Shown: positions 62,601 to 64,000 of the stretch, piece after piece | Layout: the number at the start of each line of letters is the position of its first letter | How positions within the stretch are numbered: the first letter of the stretch is position 1 | DNA from: Hydractinia symbiolongicarpus | Lineage: Eukaryota; Cnidaria; Hydrozoa; Anthoathecata; Hydractiniidae | Reading direction: 5' to 3' | Assembly (NCBI RefSeq): GCF_029227915.1 | Contig: NC_079876.1 | Location: 27,937,828 to 28,001,827 of the forward strand | DNA length: 64,000 nt | Program-made: the position numbers and the translations under genes | The notes under the pieces: model-generated | Databases searched by the model: none | Seen by the model: the letters and a program-made list of their open reading frames with translations, nothing else | Told to the model about the DNA's origin: nothing

Positions 62601-64000
62601 AAAAATAATAATAATACAAACTTAAAAACTTATTTTGTTTTATATTTTTTTAGTTTACTTTAACGATATAAGCCTTACTTTAATTTTTAATAGCACTTAA
62701 CACATTATTTGTGGTATGTGTGATCATGATTAAGAAACTTCCATGATGGCACCTGGCAAATGAAAACAAAACAAAAAAAAGTTCAGAACGAAGATTGATT
62801 AAAAGGGACATATTAATTTGAATTATCTTGTTATATTGCATGTTTTAATTTTTAATTTTTGAAGTTAGAATAGGGAAGATGTAGCTACAGAAACGTGCCC
62901 CCCCCCCCCCTACCACTTAAATTTACCTTTTTCCTAAACATAGTTATATTTCTTATTATTGCCTGGTCCTTGTAGGTGCAATAAGTTTTTTCTGTATTAT
63001 GCTTGGTTCGATGGTAAAGCCATTCACTTAAAACAAGAAATAGGTTCCCCAATATTGACCACATAACCAAAGAAAAAATAAGTGCATATATATTACCAAA
63101 ATTTGTCCAGCTTTATACTCTGTTGACATAAAATATTGAGTATTTTTATCTGCAAAAGTCTGTTTGACACCAATTGAGTCACCAAATAAGAAAAATATGT
63201 TATTATTTATTACTTATTATTATTATTCCGAATATTTATACAGGATAGCCACATCAGTGTTGGAAACAAAAAATGATAAAACTTAGACTGTCTCAGCTCA
63301 ATCAAACATAGTAACATACAACTCTCTGCAACATTCAACATCCCACTAAATTTCCTTACATGGTTTGGGTAAACTCAAAGCTATGGTAACATTCACTTGC
63401 CGACATTAATTCCCCGTCAAAGTGCGAAAGTTATAACCACTAAGCTACCGCTATATACTTCAAGGTATCTGAAAATCGAGATAGTAAGGACTGATCAGTA
63501 ATACATTTATCATCACTATCACCCAATTTCAGTATAGGTTGTTAATATCTGGTTATTCACGCCTAGAATATGTATTGCTATTACCTAGCTCAATACAAGG
63601 TATTACCTAGTCAGTAGTTGTGACTATTTGTTTCAACCAAGTTGCAGATCTCGAGTTATTGGGTTGTCAGCAAAAAATTAAAAGGCCTGAGATGAGCAAA
63701 CAAGTGTGGCAACAAAAATTATGGTAATCAATTGACCTTTATAATATCTATGCATTGGTAACATTTGAATGGACATCCCTTAACAGGTCTAAAATCACTG
63801 ATGACAGAAAATGCCAAAATTTGCTATTACTTCAGTATGACATCATAATTTACACAGCATAATTAACTCTGAAATTCTTTAAATGTTGAACCTTAAAACC
63901 AAAAAGAGCTTTTTAAAAAATTTAAAAAGACTTGTTAACCAACTTTCTAAGCTCTGTAATATAAGTCCCACAATATTTTATACCTTGGTTCCCTTTATGA
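62601..64000. other. Intergenic, no gene seen
   Basis: Contains a poly-C run at about 62898-62911 and an ATT-rich microsatellite near 63202-63228. Minus strand 63395-63455 has a tRNA A-box-like word (GCGGTAGCTTAGTGG) but no B box. AAAGACTTGTTAACCAA near 63927 also occurs in the NOC4L intron near 13040, suggesting a shared interspersed repeat that runs off the window end. Confidence 0.4.

Noticed and set aside
63395-63455. tRNA-like GCGGTAGCTTAGTGG word on the minus strand
   Set aside because: Only the A-box part is recognisable; no B box, no stems.

Overview
The window is AT-rich animal DNA. It holds five protein-coding genes, most of them split by many introns with standard GT-AG borders, and the space between them is crowded with short non-autonomous transposons. 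The mix suggests an early-branching metazoan, most likely a cnidarian: single-exon class A receptor, an LDL-receptor-family protein, an axonemal dynein intermediate chain, and many small foldback elements with signatures such as CCTCGTTCCCAG and TTTCGCGAA. That assignment is inference; no marker fixes the species.

Layout. 1-4.5 kb: a tandem pair of about 1.7 kb repeat units, each carrying an identical 72-nt initiator-tRNA-Met-like sequence with a Pol III terminator. 5.7-6.7 kb (-): an intronless rhodopsin-like GPCR. 6.8-11.5 kb: mobile-element debris, including a third copy of the TTTCGCGAA module with a small open acidic reading frame. 12.2-14.4 kb (-): NOC4L in two exons. 14.6-23.6 kb (+): BRIX1 in 13 exons. 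NOC4L and BRIX1 are head to head, about 235 bp apart. 26.1-39.3 kb (+): a 1094-residue LDLR/VLDLR-like receptor in 13 exons. 41.0-53.5 kb (-): DNAI4 (WDR78) in 24 exons, tail to tail with the receptor. 53.6-64 kb: no gene recognised; a TA-flanked MITE, a hAT-like TIR element, a truncated second copy of that element interrupted by a LINE 3' end, and simple repeats.

How the genes relate. NOC4L and BRIX1 both act in nucleolar ribosome assembly (NOC4 in the small-subunit processome, BRX1 in early 60S assembly), and their shared short spacer suggests one bidirectional promoter. The receptor, the GPCR and the ciliary dynein gene show no pathway link to these or to each other. Exons were assembled by hand from splice signals, reading phase and family resemblance. 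NOC4L, BRIX1, the receptor and DNAI4 each assemble to one continuous open frame; the least certain exons are the BRIX1 25-nt microexon and DNAI4 exon 12.
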